Assembly (NCBI RefSeq): GCF_049243985.1
Contig: NC_135381.1
Span: 14,371,345-14,435,344 of the forward strand
Direction of reading: 5' to 3'
DNA from: Paroedura picta
Lineage: Eukaryota > Chordata > Lepidosauria > Squamata > Gekkonidae
Length of the DNA: 64,000 nt
In this document: positions 53,601 through 63,040 of the stretch, piece by piece
Layout: each line of letters begins with the position of its first letter
Position numbering within the stretch: the stretch's first letter is position 1
Translations under genes and position numbers: made by a program
The notes under the pieces: generated by a model
Database searches by the model: none
The model's input: the letters and a program-made list of their open reading frames with translations, nothing else
What the model was told of the DNA's origin: nothing

Positions 53601-56600
53601 GGGTGGGTGGCAACGGCTTGGAAGCTGCAGGGGAAAGCAAGCCACATTGTTACGAGATTACTTTAGCTACTCTTGGGATCTGGCATGCAGAGAAACATCA
53701 GGACAAGGTTATCAACTTACCTTTAGGATCATAATCTTTCCTGACAATAACTTGATCTGGAGTGGGAGGAAGGGGTGGTGGCATTGGAGCTTCTGGAGGT
53801 GGTGGAACTTTCTGATTCTCGTCTTCTTCATCAGAACCCTTTACATTTGAAAATGAGAAATTGTGATGTTTCAACACAGACCCATGCCTACGTCTTTCAT
53901 ATCAACCCACAGGAGCAGTGCTGCAACCTGTGGGCAGACAGTAAGTCGGGGGTGGGGGGGATGACGACAGGTGAGGAGACGCAGTCCTCTAAAAGGCTGC
54001 AGACATAATCACTTCCATGTATTCTTGTGCTGCTGAATTCTACGTGTTCTATCTGTTTCCTGTTCCTTAACCATGTTTAACTGGCTGGGCTGAGTCATTT
54101 CAAACCATGGTTACAGCTTTGAAATCAGTGTTAAAGACTGGTTATAATTTTTATTAGTAGCTAACGCTAATTATTGTTCACACCAATACAGAGGGACCAT
54201 CAAAACTTAACTAGAGGCTTTTTCACACAGGGTGGGAAGAATGTGATGGCTTTAGGCTTGAGGAACATGTGTCTATCCTCATCCAATCCAATATGGCCAA
54301 AGATGCTTGGCAGGAGGGATAAAGCCAAGTTTTAATTTGGGGGAGAATTCATTAATGGCACTGTTTTTCTCCAGAGTGGGTGAGTAAGGCTAACTGGGGG
54401 TCCTTCTCATGAAGGTTTTGGTGTTCTTGATAAAAAGACAAAGACAGGTTATGTACCAGTGGAACTATTCATCAGTTTCATCTGATTCCATGAACAATGG
54501 CTGTCCCATCTCCTGGCTCATGGAAGGTTATACGTTTAACAACGGGGATCACTTGCCAAGGTGACTGATGCAAACCTTGACTGTAAATTTAATTGGATGG
54601 ATCCTTGTATAGGATGGGACTAGCTGATGTCCAAGCTCCTCTTCTGTCCACAGAATGTTTTAATCCTTTTCCTAACCTCCTCTCTCAGAATTACACTGCA
54701 GACATTAAGAGCTGAGTATATCACTTCAGAATAGCACTGACGATCCAGGACATAATTTTACGCAGCTAAGAAATGAAATCCTCACTGAGCTCTGGGGTTG
54801 AGGAGGACCTTTCAATAATATCTGCCAGTCTACTTTCAAGCCTTGCTAAAAACTGAAATGACTTTGTCCAGCTACTCACCTCATCCATATCCTGCACTTG
54901 AGTGTCCTGGTCTAATTGGGATGGAGTCTCCTCTGTCTTCTCTTGTTTCTCATCTTCGTCGTCCGACTCTACCTCCATCTCCACTTCCTCGCTTTCGCCA
55001 AACTTCTCATAGCGCTCCTGGATCAGAATGCGAGCTCCCAGCTCCTCAGGGGTGGTGGGAGGGGGGAAGTTCCCTGTAATGGGGAGGGGGGGGGAGGAGA
55101 GTCAGCTTCACCACCAACAAATTGCAGAGCAATTTTTGAGCCATACACAATGCGGTGCATTACAATCAGTATATTACTTTAATTAAAATTGCTTTGAGAG
55201 CATAGAAGAGAGACAGCATTCTAGGAGTACAACTATGCCTCTGATCACAAGTGACCCTTCCTTTTTTAGGGGATCTGCTTCCCAGTTACACTAAGATCTT
55301 GGCAACAGCATAATTTACTTCTTAGTCCTTGAGGTAAGTAGCATTTTTTCTTCAAGATATACAAGACCTTTTGTAACAACATTCAAACAATACACTTAAA
55401 TACAACAAACCAATATGTATGATTTGGGGGTTCTTGCGTATTGGGCGTCTGTCATTTTGGGTGTCTAGTATTTGTGTCGCTGATCGCAGCCATTATTTCT
55501 TGCTCTAGTATTGCTTCTTAATATTGTGTTTTTCTGTAGTTACACTTGTAAAGCTGCCTGTGGATTCTTGCAAAATGAAAAAGGAAGGGTAAAAGTGTTT
55601 TAATGAGTAAGAGCTAGTTGCAGAACCTTGCTCAGTGGGCTGGAAGTCTACCGTTTCCACTACCACGAAGTCATGCCAATCGATCTGGGCATACGCAACA
55701 CGTTCTCTTTCCTTCTCTTCCTCTTCCTTCTTCCGCTCTCGTTCCTGAAACTTGGCCCACTCCACTCTGTAGCATGCCTGCCCGGGAAGGAGAAAGACAC
55801 CAAAAAGGGGAAATTGAGACCTTGACACAGGATGTAAGGCACCTATTCCTACTCACAAAGTATCACACAGTGATTAAACAGAACTAAGCGCTGGCCAATT
55901 TTAGAACTTCCAGGACACCAACGGGGACATATCTGAAACTCAGTGCCATATCACCAGCATGTCTTCTGCGAGGATCTCAACCCTCTTCCTACCTCAATGC
56001 TAAACTCTATGCTCACAGGACACATGCAGAGTTAGTCTTCGTAGCTTTAGATCGACTGACCTAGATCAAAATGTATGGGAGCTGATTTCATAACCAGACC
56101 ACTAGGTCTGCTCCTCCAACTAAACATTAGATGCAAACTTTAACAAAACACTGAAAGCATGGCATCACAGGAAGGAGAATTCTAACCTGCTTTTCACATT
56201 AGCTGGATCATTCCAGCTAATAAGGAGGTAAACCAGCAGCTTATTAAATCTGCACAGGTACCTTCCTTAAATGAGCATCAACAACAGTGCACATTCCGTT
56301 CTTAGGGCTCTCACTGAGCCAAAGGACACAATATCAATTCACTTTGCCTTCATCTCCAGTTATGTATCGAAGTAGCAACCATCTTCCCCCTACTTTTTGG
56401 TTTTGGTTTCCCTGAAGGCCTCAAAAGAAGGCTATGAGTTTACAATGTCAGTCCTGCCTTCAGACAGTCGGACATGGTGCCACTGATGTCTGAACTTGGG
56501 ACTAAAGTTCAGGGATTCAGTTTACGGACTCAGCAGAATGCTCTTAAAAGAGGAACGCTGTGTTTAACATGTGTACATTTCAGTCTTAAGGGAAGGGGGG

Positions 56601-59600
56601 AGCTGCCATAAAACCACTAAGTCCAGAATTTCAAGTTACCTAAACTGCGCCACTGTGGGGATGGAGGAACTGAGTTTTGTCAGCAGCCTGCTCATTTTCC
56701 CTTAGTCACCCACCAAGAGATTTTTATATCCTGGTTTGGGTAGATTCATTATAACAAACCTTGTAATGCCAGCCTGTTTTACAGATGCTACTAAATAAAC
56801 CACAGCCATTGACAGCTGTAGACCTCATATCCAACCTGACTTATCCAAAAGTTACAAGTGGCAGGGTATGTGGAAACATCTGGTAGGGGAAAACAACACA
56901 AAAATAAAGTTCTGTACTCATAGGAAAAAGAAGAGCTGAAATCAAGTATTATCCCTGTTATAAGTACTACCATTCAGATTCACTATATTTCATCTTTTTA
57001 ACGTGACTGACTTGGGGCCACATTGGCTCATTACAAACATTACAAGCAGTAATATGGCTCATCTACACGCTTGTGCTCTCCTCCAGTTGCACATGGGCTA
57101 CAATTCAAGTTATCCTCCAGTTTGTTGTGATGTGATCCACTCTGTGGGGCTTTTGTGGGCAAGTCAGGTGGGGCAGGTAGGAGAAAGGCCAACTACAAAT
57201 GCTGAACAATTACAGCTGAATGCAAGGGTTTCTTTTCAATTGCAATCTGTGTGACCAGGGAGAAAGCGCACAAGGACAGCCCACGAGCAGCGCTCATGCC
57301 TGTCGCACAGAAACATTTGCCTCGTAACATAAAAACTTTAAAAAACTGATTTGTGACAAGTATCACAAGGAAGTTTTTATGTCTGCTTTGCAAACTGACT
57401 GCTGTGGAGCAAAAGGAGTTTTTTGGGAAGTAAAATTATCACTTGAACACAGGAAACTGAGCTAAGATTTGCAAAACAAAACAAAAAAAATCACACATTA
57501 TTTCTAGATTACCTGGTCCAACACTTCCTTGGGGTTTTCTGCCTCCTTCTTCAGCTTTGTGATTAAGCCCTTAGGTGGGATTAAGATCTGAAACACATTT
57601 TTCAAAATGTCATTGAAGGCTAGAGTCCTGATTACGGTTTAATGCTGTTCCTATTGCAGCAAGTCCACTGAAAAAGATGGTACAGTAGCTAAGCAAATTT
57701 AAGCTATTTATCAAATTTTTGGATTAAAAGTGTGGAATATAAAAACTTGAAAGAAAGTGGATCCAAATTCTTCCTCAAGAAAAGCCAAATAGTGAACTGT
57801 ATACATTATGAATGTTAATATTCACCATATTTTATGTAATTATAATTATTTATTATATATTATAATTTATTGTGGCTTTACTAGTCATCATAGGTATATG
57901 GGACAAAAAGCTATGCACTGGAACTCCACCTCCAATCACTGGAGAAGTTCTTCACCCACCACATGACTGGGATTCTACCAGGAATTGTACACACAGGTTC
58001 TATTCTCTTCATAGCAATATGTGCTAGAAAATTTGCTTTAAACAAAACCTGACATTCTCAGGAAAGTGAAATTTGTACCAAGTACCACATTCTATGTCTT
58101 TTTGCGCTTCTGCAGAATGACAAGTACTCAGGAAGTCAGTTCTGAACATAAAAGTCTTTAAAGTGAGAGAGCCAGCAATACACAGTGGTTAGGCATATCT
58201 GACTAGGATCTGGAAGACTTGGGTTCAAATGGCCACTTTAGCGTGGAAGCTTGCTGGGTAACCTTGACCAGTCACCCACTGTCGGCCTAAGCCACCTCAC
58301 TGGACTGCTGTGAGGATAAAATGGAAAAGATGAGAACTAGGGAAGTCACTTTGGATCTCCACTGGAGAGAAAGGCAGGACATAAATTAATAGAACTAAGG
58401 GCTAATGGACTTCTGCTGCATTTTGCTGTAATAGACTAACACAGCTAGTCCTTGGGAGTATACGCAAACTTGCCTAAAACTGGCAAGAGATTCTAGAAAA
58501 AAATGCCAGTGATACACAGTGATGACAATCAACACAGCTGTGGTTTGTGTCTGCTGGTGCATTCCAGATCGTATGAGAGTTATCTCCGATTACCTGCCAG
58601 TATTTTATTTTGCTGCTACCCATCTGCTTCCTGGACAACTATTTCTCTAATAGAACTGAACATATAATCAGAATGAGAGTCCATTTTGCCCAATATCCTT
58701 ACCAGCATTTCTTTGCAACCTTATAGATAAATAGCTTAGTGTATATTTCCTATCTCTGAAAAGCACTTTTGCTGCTTCCTTAAGGGAGAACATTGTAGCC
58801 ACATCCACAAAGAGTTACCTTGGTATACTGTTCCACCAGTTTGGTGAAGTAGTTGAAGAGGCTGTGCTGTGGGCGCAAGAAGTCGAACTGATAGTTTCTT
58901 TGTTCCTTCTGCATCAGCTGGGTGAGGAACTGCCTGCCATTCCGTGCAACAAACTGTGCCGTCAGTTTTACCACATCCAAATCAAAGGCAGAAATTGATG
59001 GGGGATCTGCAATGAACTCAAACTCTGGAGGGGGCTCCTTTGGAATGACAGTTTCCTGAATCACCTGGGCCTGTACCTAAGGGAGAAACATGCACAAATA
59101 GATTACCATCTGGTCTGAAGGAACCAGTACTCTGCCTCAGTTAAGTGCACAGTTCATACAGCTTGAATGTAGCACCAATTACTAAGGGCTTAACTACACA
59201 GAAAAGAAAATCTTATCAGAATAACTTCAAACATGTGAATATAATGAGTAATCATTCATATTTCTGAGAGGTGAAGCACCTCATCTCCTGAAGGATAAAA
59301 AACACGGAGACAGACTACAAGAGACTTCAGGCACCTGGACTTCCTGCAACTAGAAATATTTACCTTCTGGGGAAGTTGCTGTTGAGCACTCTGTTGCTGC
59401 TGCATGACCTTTGGAATGGCCGCAGAGGGCTCCTGAGCCTTCCCTTCCTTGAACTCATTGACTTTGTGCCGGTAGTAGGCATGGTAAGGATCGTTGGGGT
59501 TCAAGAAATTGAATTTGGGGTTATTTATCTCGTTCTGACGGATTCGGGCTTCAAACTCAGGACCGTTTCTGCAAAGTTAAAACAAGCAAGAGTCACTGCC

Positions 59601-61213
59601 AAAAAGCCATCAAGATTGCCACACAGAGACTGCCAAAATAACAGAGCCTGTTTACCTCATCACTGCCTTCTTATATAACACAACTAAATAGTCCATGACC
59701 AAGATTTCTCAAAGACCATCTATTTGTCTGATTTCTCAGGTCATCTTTAGAAGCTGACCTCCACATACTCTTAGATCTGATCAGAAGAAAGGGCAGTGAT
59801 ACTGCAGATTTAGAGTTTACCTCTGAAGAGGCTTGCCTGGCTTTTTGCCTTACAAGATTTATTTACAGTTAAGTTTGTTTTTTCTTCTAAAGTCTGTAAG
59901 AAGCTGATAATTGTTTTTGCTCCATGATGCTTTTTTCAAGCCTCAAGTCTGACATCCACTAGTTGAGTGTAGCAGCTGTCTTTTTATGCTGTCAGGTTTT
60001 TATTTTTTTTCTGTTCTATTTAAAATTTATGGACTGCTAAATGGGCAACCTTTTTTTTGGAAAAGAAGCATAAAAAAGCAACACAATTATATATATATAT
60101 ATATTTAAAAATCTGGCTTACTGAGCTTATATGAACCCAGACTATGGTAACTCACCTGGCCACAAAGCTAGCTGTCTTGTCCACAATATTTCTAACCTCT
60201 GGTGGTGGGTAAATAATTCCCACAACAGGTTTCGCTGGTGTTGCTTCTTCTTTTGGCTCATCCTCAGGCTGCAATAAGAGAGTGAATTGAAAGATGCATA
60301 TTTCCCATACTCCACCATTAACAATGTATCAAATTTTAACTTCCTCTACGTGGGCCTCCTCTTAACTTTGATCTGGAAACTGCAACTGGTACAGAATGCC
60401 ACAGCCAGGATCCTCACAGGAACACTGTGGAGGTCCCATATCCAGCCCACTCTCCAAGAATTTCATCAGCTCCCAATTGAATTCCAGATAAGACTTAAGT
60501 TTTGGTTATCACTTTCAAGGCTATACACCATCTAGGCCCAGTGTACCTGGCCTCAACCCAAGAGCTGGTGGAAGAGCTCTGTTTTGCAGGCCCTGCGGAT
60601 CTGAGACAGGTTGATGGCATCATGCAAGGAATAGGGATAGGGCCATGAGATGGATCGTCCAGGCCAGCCTGATCTCAGAAGCTAAGCAGGGTCAGCTTTG
60701 GATGGGAGACCATCAAGGAATACCAAAGTGAAGATGCCAAGGCAGGCAAGGGTAACCTAAAGCAACTACCCAGTTGGCCTAATACAGAGATTAAGGCTGG
60801 GATGTGTGGTGAAGAGTAGCTTCTATCTAGACCAGGGGTTGTCAAACTGCGGTCATCCAGATGTCCGTGGACTACAATTCCCGTGAGCCCCTGCCAACGC
60901 TGGCAGGGGCTCATGGGAATTGTAGTCCATGGACATCTGGAGGGCCACAGGTTGACTACCCCTGGTCTAGACCCTCGAGCTGCCACTCACTAAGCAAGGC
61001 ACACGGACGGCCCCACAGACTACATCTCCCAGGATGCCCCCTCCTTCCAGCAAAGCATCATGGGAGCCAGGCTCCCCGCCCCTCTCACTAGGCCGCGCTT
61101 CACACCTGGGGGAGAAGCGAAGGGGGAGCTTTCCCTCAAGAGAATCCTACCTGTTTCGCTTCGGGAGGCGCTGGCTGCGCAGGCGCCATCGCCTGCACAG
61201 GCCCGGCCGGCAT
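44587..61213 (-). CDS. SF3A1: SF3A1, splicing factor 3A subunit 1 (complete, 16 exons)
   Basis: SF3A1 is the largest subunit of SF3a, the U2 snRNP component needed for branch-site recognition in the nucleus. All coding exons were read on the minus strand, with GT-AG borders and compatible phases: 63, 113, 205, 258, 75, 151, 194, 118, 186, 122, 243, 211, 155, 102, 72 and 102 nt. They total 2370 nt, or 789 residues plus TAG. In order: SURP1 (about residues 48-92), SURP2 (about 162-206), a Glu/Arg-rich charged part with WHDFVVVETVDFQP, an acidic stretch, Pro-rich segments (APRINVVPMPPSAPPIMAP), and a ubiquitin-like domain (about 699-789) ending KERGGRKK, the tail known to contact U1 stem-loop 4. 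Human SF3A1 is 793 residues. The start MPAGPVQAM matches the mammalian start. CCDC157 lies head to head upstream, as in mammals. Introns 1, 9 and 15 hold mobile elements. Confidence 0.98.
44990..45430. repeat. About 110-bp tandem repeat in SF3A1 intron 15
   Basis: Three to four diverged units share CTCTGCACCCTGCAGGGGCA, GTGCTGGRGCC, CCCAATGGGGAGAG and CCAGCTCCTTAAGRCCCC. Each contains a short palindrome around GCAGAGAG...CTCTCTGC. Confidence 0.85.
45549..45853 (-). mobile_element. Nonautonomous hAT element, complete, in SF3A1 intron 15
   Basis: Starts CAGGCTTTCTCAACCAGG and ends AAGTCAAGAAAGGCTA, imperfect inverted ends. Exact 8-bp duplications GTTTACAC lie at 45541-45548 and 45854-45861. 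No transposase. Confidence 0.92.
45915..45986 (-). CDS. SF3A1: SF3A1 exon 15 (ubiquitin-like domain)
   Basis: VSVIKVKIHEATGMPAGKQK then LQYE; donor GTGAGT. Confidence 0.97.
46849..46950 (-). CDS. SF3A1: SF3A1 exon 14 (ubiquitin-like domain)
   Basis: GPVTVKVQVPNMQDKTEWKL and NGQVLVFTLPLSDQ, the first strands of the Ubl fold. Donor GTACGT. Confidence 0.97.
47626..47780 (-). CDS. SF3A1: SF3A1 exon 13
   Basis: FVPAPPVAPVAAPSPMPPVH and DSLMPEEEFLRRNK. Donor AAG|GTGTGC. Confidence 0.97.
47781..51504. other. SF3A1 intron 12
   Basis: 3.7 kb with a Sauria SINE (48622-48904) and a short CR1 tail (49216-49275, minus: AATCATAGAGTTGGAAGGGG). The rest (47.8-48.6, 49.3-51.5 kb) shows no exon or element I can name. 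Confidence 0.6.
48622..48904 (+). mobile_element. Sauria SINE in SF3A1 intron 12
   Basis: AGCCAGTTTGGTGTAGTGG to CAACTCTTCTTCTTCTTC, full length, antisense to the gene. Confidence 0.93.
51505..51715 (-). CDS. SF3A1: SF3A1 exon 12 (Pro-rich)
   Basis: MPPPVRTTVVSAVPVMPRPP through APRINVVPMPPSAPPIMAPR. Donor GTAAGT. Confidence 0.97.
51809..52051 (-). CDS. SF3A1: SF3A1 exon 11
   Basis: VTWDGHSGSMARTQQAAQAN, then a Pro-rich part ending SVPRPPS. Donor TCA|GTATGC. Confidence 0.97.
52180..52301 (-). CDS. SF3A1: SF3A1 exon 10
   Basis: LDIESSLKQLAERRTDIFGV and GKKIGEEEIQKPEEK. Donor AAG|GTGCAG is weak. Confidence 0.97.
52377..52512. mobile_element. Foldback hAT MITE in SF3A1 intron 9
   Basis: 136-bp palindrome with GCCAGCATTTGCTGGC at the turn. 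Exact duplications CTCTAAGC at 52369-52376 and 52513-52520. Confidence 0.97.
52521..52881 (-). mobile_element. hAT-like element directly beside the foldback MITE
   Basis: Starts CAAGGATTCTCAACGAGG and ends GGTCGCAAAAGGCTG, with ATCTAAGC following, one base off the CTCTAAGC to its left. The interior GGGGCTCCTCGAAACCTGAA resembles the 45.55-kb family. Confidence 0.7.
53439..53624 (-). CDS. SF3A1: SF3A1 exon 9
   Basis: PDEYLVSPITGEKIPASKMQ and IGLLDPRWLEQRDRSLREKQ. Donor GTCAGT. Confidence 0.97.
53721..53838 (-). CDS. SF3A1: SF3A1 exon 8
   Basis: GSDEEDENQKVPPPPEAPMP then PLPPTPDQVIVRKDYDPK. Donor GTAAGT. Confidence 0.97.
54880..55073 (-). CDS. SF3A1: SF3A1 exon 7 (acidic region)
   Basis: NFPPPTTPEELGARILIQER, an acidic MEVESDDEDEKQEK stretch, and DQDTQVQDMDE. 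Donor GTGAGT. Confidence 0.97.
55627..55777 (-). CDS. SF3A1: SF3A1 exon 6
   Basis: CYRVEWAKFQERERKKEEEE through AYAQIDWHDFVVVETVDFQP. The donor is CAAG|GTTCTG, which fits only at GT and the exon side, but homology and phase with exon 7 fix it. Confidence 0.95.
55778..57512. other. SF3A1 intron 5
   Basis: 1.7 kb with no exon, SINE or other element recognised. Introns 6 (55074-55626) and 7 (53839-54879) are likewise without recognisable content. Confidence 0.55.
57513..57587 (-). CDS. SF3A1: SF3A1 exon 5
   Basis: 25 codons, ILIPPKGLITKLKKEAENPK then EVLDQ. GTTTCAG acceptor and GTAATC donor. Confidence 0.97.
58168..58400 (+). mobile_element. Old tRNA-derived SINE in SF3A1 intron 4
   Basis: CAGTGGTTAGGCATATCTGA, CTTGGGTTCAAATGGCC and CTGTGAGGATAAAATGG; diverged from the Sauria SINE and related to the 25.85-kb piece. 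Confidence 0.6.
58819..59076 (-). CDS. SF3A1: SF3A1 exon 4 (SURP2)
   Basis: Encodes FDLDVVKLTAQFVARNGRQF and FLRPQHSLFNYFTKLVEQYT, the second SURP. Donor GTAACT. Confidence 0.98.
59364..59568 (-). CDS. SF3A1: SF3A1 exon 3 (rest of SURP1, Gln-rich)
   Basis: NGPEFEARIRQ through FLNPNDPYHAYYRHKVNEFK, then a Gln-rich QQQQSAQQQLPQK. Donor GTAAAT. Confidence 0.97.
60156..60268 (-). CDS. SF3A1: SF3A1 exon 2 (start of SURP1)
   Basis: Encodes KPVVGIIYPPPEVRNIVDKT then ASFVA; ends phase 2 before GTGAGT. Confidence 0.96.
60340..60740. mobile_element. LINE pieces in opposite orientation plus 5S-like SINE, SF3A1 intron 1
   Basis: 60355-60540 (plus) encodes LVQNATARILTGTLWRSHIQ and FHQLPIEFQIRLKFWLS, a LINE ORF2 C-terminus. 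60555-60620 carries the minus-strand LINE end (GGTGGAAGAGCTCTG). 60650-60735 (plus) is 5S rRNA-like: CTGATCTCAGAAGCTAAGCA and GGATGGGAGACCATCAAGG. Confidence 0.75.
60833..60964. mobile_element. Foldback hAT MITE in SF3A1 intron 1
   Basis: CAGGGGTTGTCAAACTGCGG to GACTACCCCTG around CCCTGCCAACGCTGGCAGGG. Flanks ATCTAGAC and GTCTAGAC. Confidence 0.94.
61019..61068. promoter_or_regulatory. Paired ZNF143/THAP11 (SBS)-type motifs near SF3A1 start
   Basis: ACTACATCTCCCAGGATGCC (plus) closely follows the SBS consensus ACTACANYTCCCRGMATGC. GGCTCCCATGATGCTTTG (minus, 61068-61051) is a second, weaker match. Both lie in the first 200 bp downstream of the SF3A1 start codon, in the CpG-rich promoter block. 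Confidence 0.65.
61151..61213 (-). CDS. SF3A1: SF3A1 exon 1 (start)
   Basis: MPAGPVQAMAPAQPAPPEAK plus Q, then donor GTAGGA. Inside a CpG-rich promoter block. Confidence 0.95.
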
Positions 61214-62205
61214 GGTGCCGCTTCAGTCCGACGCCAGGAACGCAGCAAGAGGGAAAACGACAAAATGTCGACCCTTCGCGCACTGCCTGAGAATACGTAA
61301 CAGACAGCGGGGCCTATTAGCGCATGCGCGCTTCTCCGACTTGGAACGTTTCCCGGCCGAGTAACTACGCTGACGAAAGAAAAGAGCATGCGCAAGCTTC
61401 AGAATACGTCATCCCTTCCACCGACCCGGAAGGCGTTCTGAATGGGAACGAACGTTTCGCCGGAAAACGGTTCATTCTATTGACAAAGAGAAAAGGAATA
61501 GGAGCTATAGAGACACTTCCGGATACATATTGAACATACTTAGTTGGCATGGAACGCGACACGAAGGCAGTGCGGGCGAGCATTCAAACTTGGGGAGATC
61601 TAGCTCTCATTCTTTAGCTAACTAATTTGCTTTCTCCTTATATCTGCACTCTTGTGATTTGTGTTCCATTGCCAGAGGAAGCGTGTCTGCCCTCGAAAGC
61701 TCACGCCTTGAATAAATCTTTGGTGGTCTTAAAGGTGCCACTTCAGACCAACACGGCGACCCACTTGAATCTATCTTTAACGACGTGCTTTTCCAAAACC
61801 TTTGCAGTGGTTCGCTACCTGAACTTCCTGGAAAGTGGGTGCATGTAAAATATTCTCTCTTATCATCATCATCATAAAAAGACAAAAGCATTTTCTGTAT
61901 AGATGTAAAACAGCCTCTCCCTCTGTATCCATGATAGGCGAACTAGCCTTCAAAAATATGGATGAACCTGGGACGACGTGAGAACCACGCTGACGTTTTC
62001 TACAATCGTGGTTGAGAAGGCTCTTTTGCCCCGCAGATGGCCGGAGGGTTCGAATGGAAGCCGGTCATCGAGAGCCATTAGTCGGGGGTGGGATGTTCTC
62101 TATCGCTAAGTCCTGTTTATGTGGAACGTATCAACTACAGCCAGGGGCGGAGTCTCGGAGGGCGTTCGTGGTTGCCGTGGTGACGAGCCTCTGAGATCCC
62201 GGAAG
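61214..62205. promoter_or_regulatory. Shared SF3A1-CCDC157 promoter region
   Basis: GCGCATGCGCG at 61320-61330 fits the NRF1 palindrome, and GCATGCGCA recurs at about 61387. CCGGAAGATGGC at 62199-62210 is a joined ETS and YY1 motif that usually lies at or just after a TSS. No TATA boxes. A retroelement 3' end sits at 61670-61770. Confidence 0.7.
61670..61770 (+). mobile_element. Retroelement 3' end, hammerhead-like family
   Basis: CAGAGGAAGCGTGTCTGCCC, CTCGAAAGCTCACGCCTTG, AATAAA and GGTCTTAAAGGTGCCACTTC, in line with the 12.7 and 33.9 kb copies. It lies inside the bidirectional promoter. Confidence 0.6.
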
Positions 62206-62217
62206 ATGGCTCAACAG
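62150..62217 (+). other. CCDC157: Probable CCDC157 5' leader exon
   Basis: CCGGAAGATGGCTCAACAG is followed by GTGAGT at 62218. The strong donor, ETS/YY1 motif and CpG content suggest a first exon. It holds an upstream ATG at 62206. The exon start is not defined by sequence. Confidence 0.5.
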
Positions 62218-62652
62218 GTGAGTCTTTCCATAGCTGGCATAGAGGACAATATTCTCTCCTTGATCAGGCTGGGAAATCCCTGCCTGTCTCTATATTCAGA
62301 GCATAAAACAGCAGTCAGCACAGCATGTGCTAAAGATACTAGTCCTCAGCAGAGTGGTTACTATATAAGCATCTGAACACCAGTGCTAAGAAAGCAACCT
62401 CAGGGGAGGTCTTGGTCTCTGTTGGCCCTCCCTTGTATCTGGTTGGCCACTGTGAAACAAGCTGCGAGACAACCATGTGCCAGTAACTGTGGGGAGGGTG
62501 GAGGTCCAATTTGCAGAAGGAAATGCATGCAGCTCATTAGCCACAGCTAATAGTATTGCAATAATATTGGTACAGCTGGCCAGATGCATGTTGATTGTCA
62601 CTTATGTCTCCCTTGCTCCAGGCATATCTGTCCTGCTATTGAGGCGCTTTAG

Positions 62653-62921
<269 letters not shown>

Positions 62922-62965
62922 TGAGGACATCATGTTCAGAGGTGGATACTGTAATAAACTATGGT

Positions 62966-63040
62966 ACTGTCAGTCAGTAACCTTTTATTGGCATAAAATA
63001 TGTATAAAACATATAAAAATAGGGTTCATGGTACTGGAAT
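62966..63040 (-). mobile_element. LINE 3' tail with (TGAC)n
   Basis: GTCAGTCAGTAACCTTTTAT followed by TGGCATAAAATATGTATAAA, the same tail as at 9.36 kb. It may extend further left in the element; borders are approximate. Confidence 0.65.

Noticed and set aside
60650-60735. 5S rRNA gene
   Set aside because: Only the internal promoter part of 5S is present, with gaps and no full 120-nt unit. It is a SINE or pseudogene piece.
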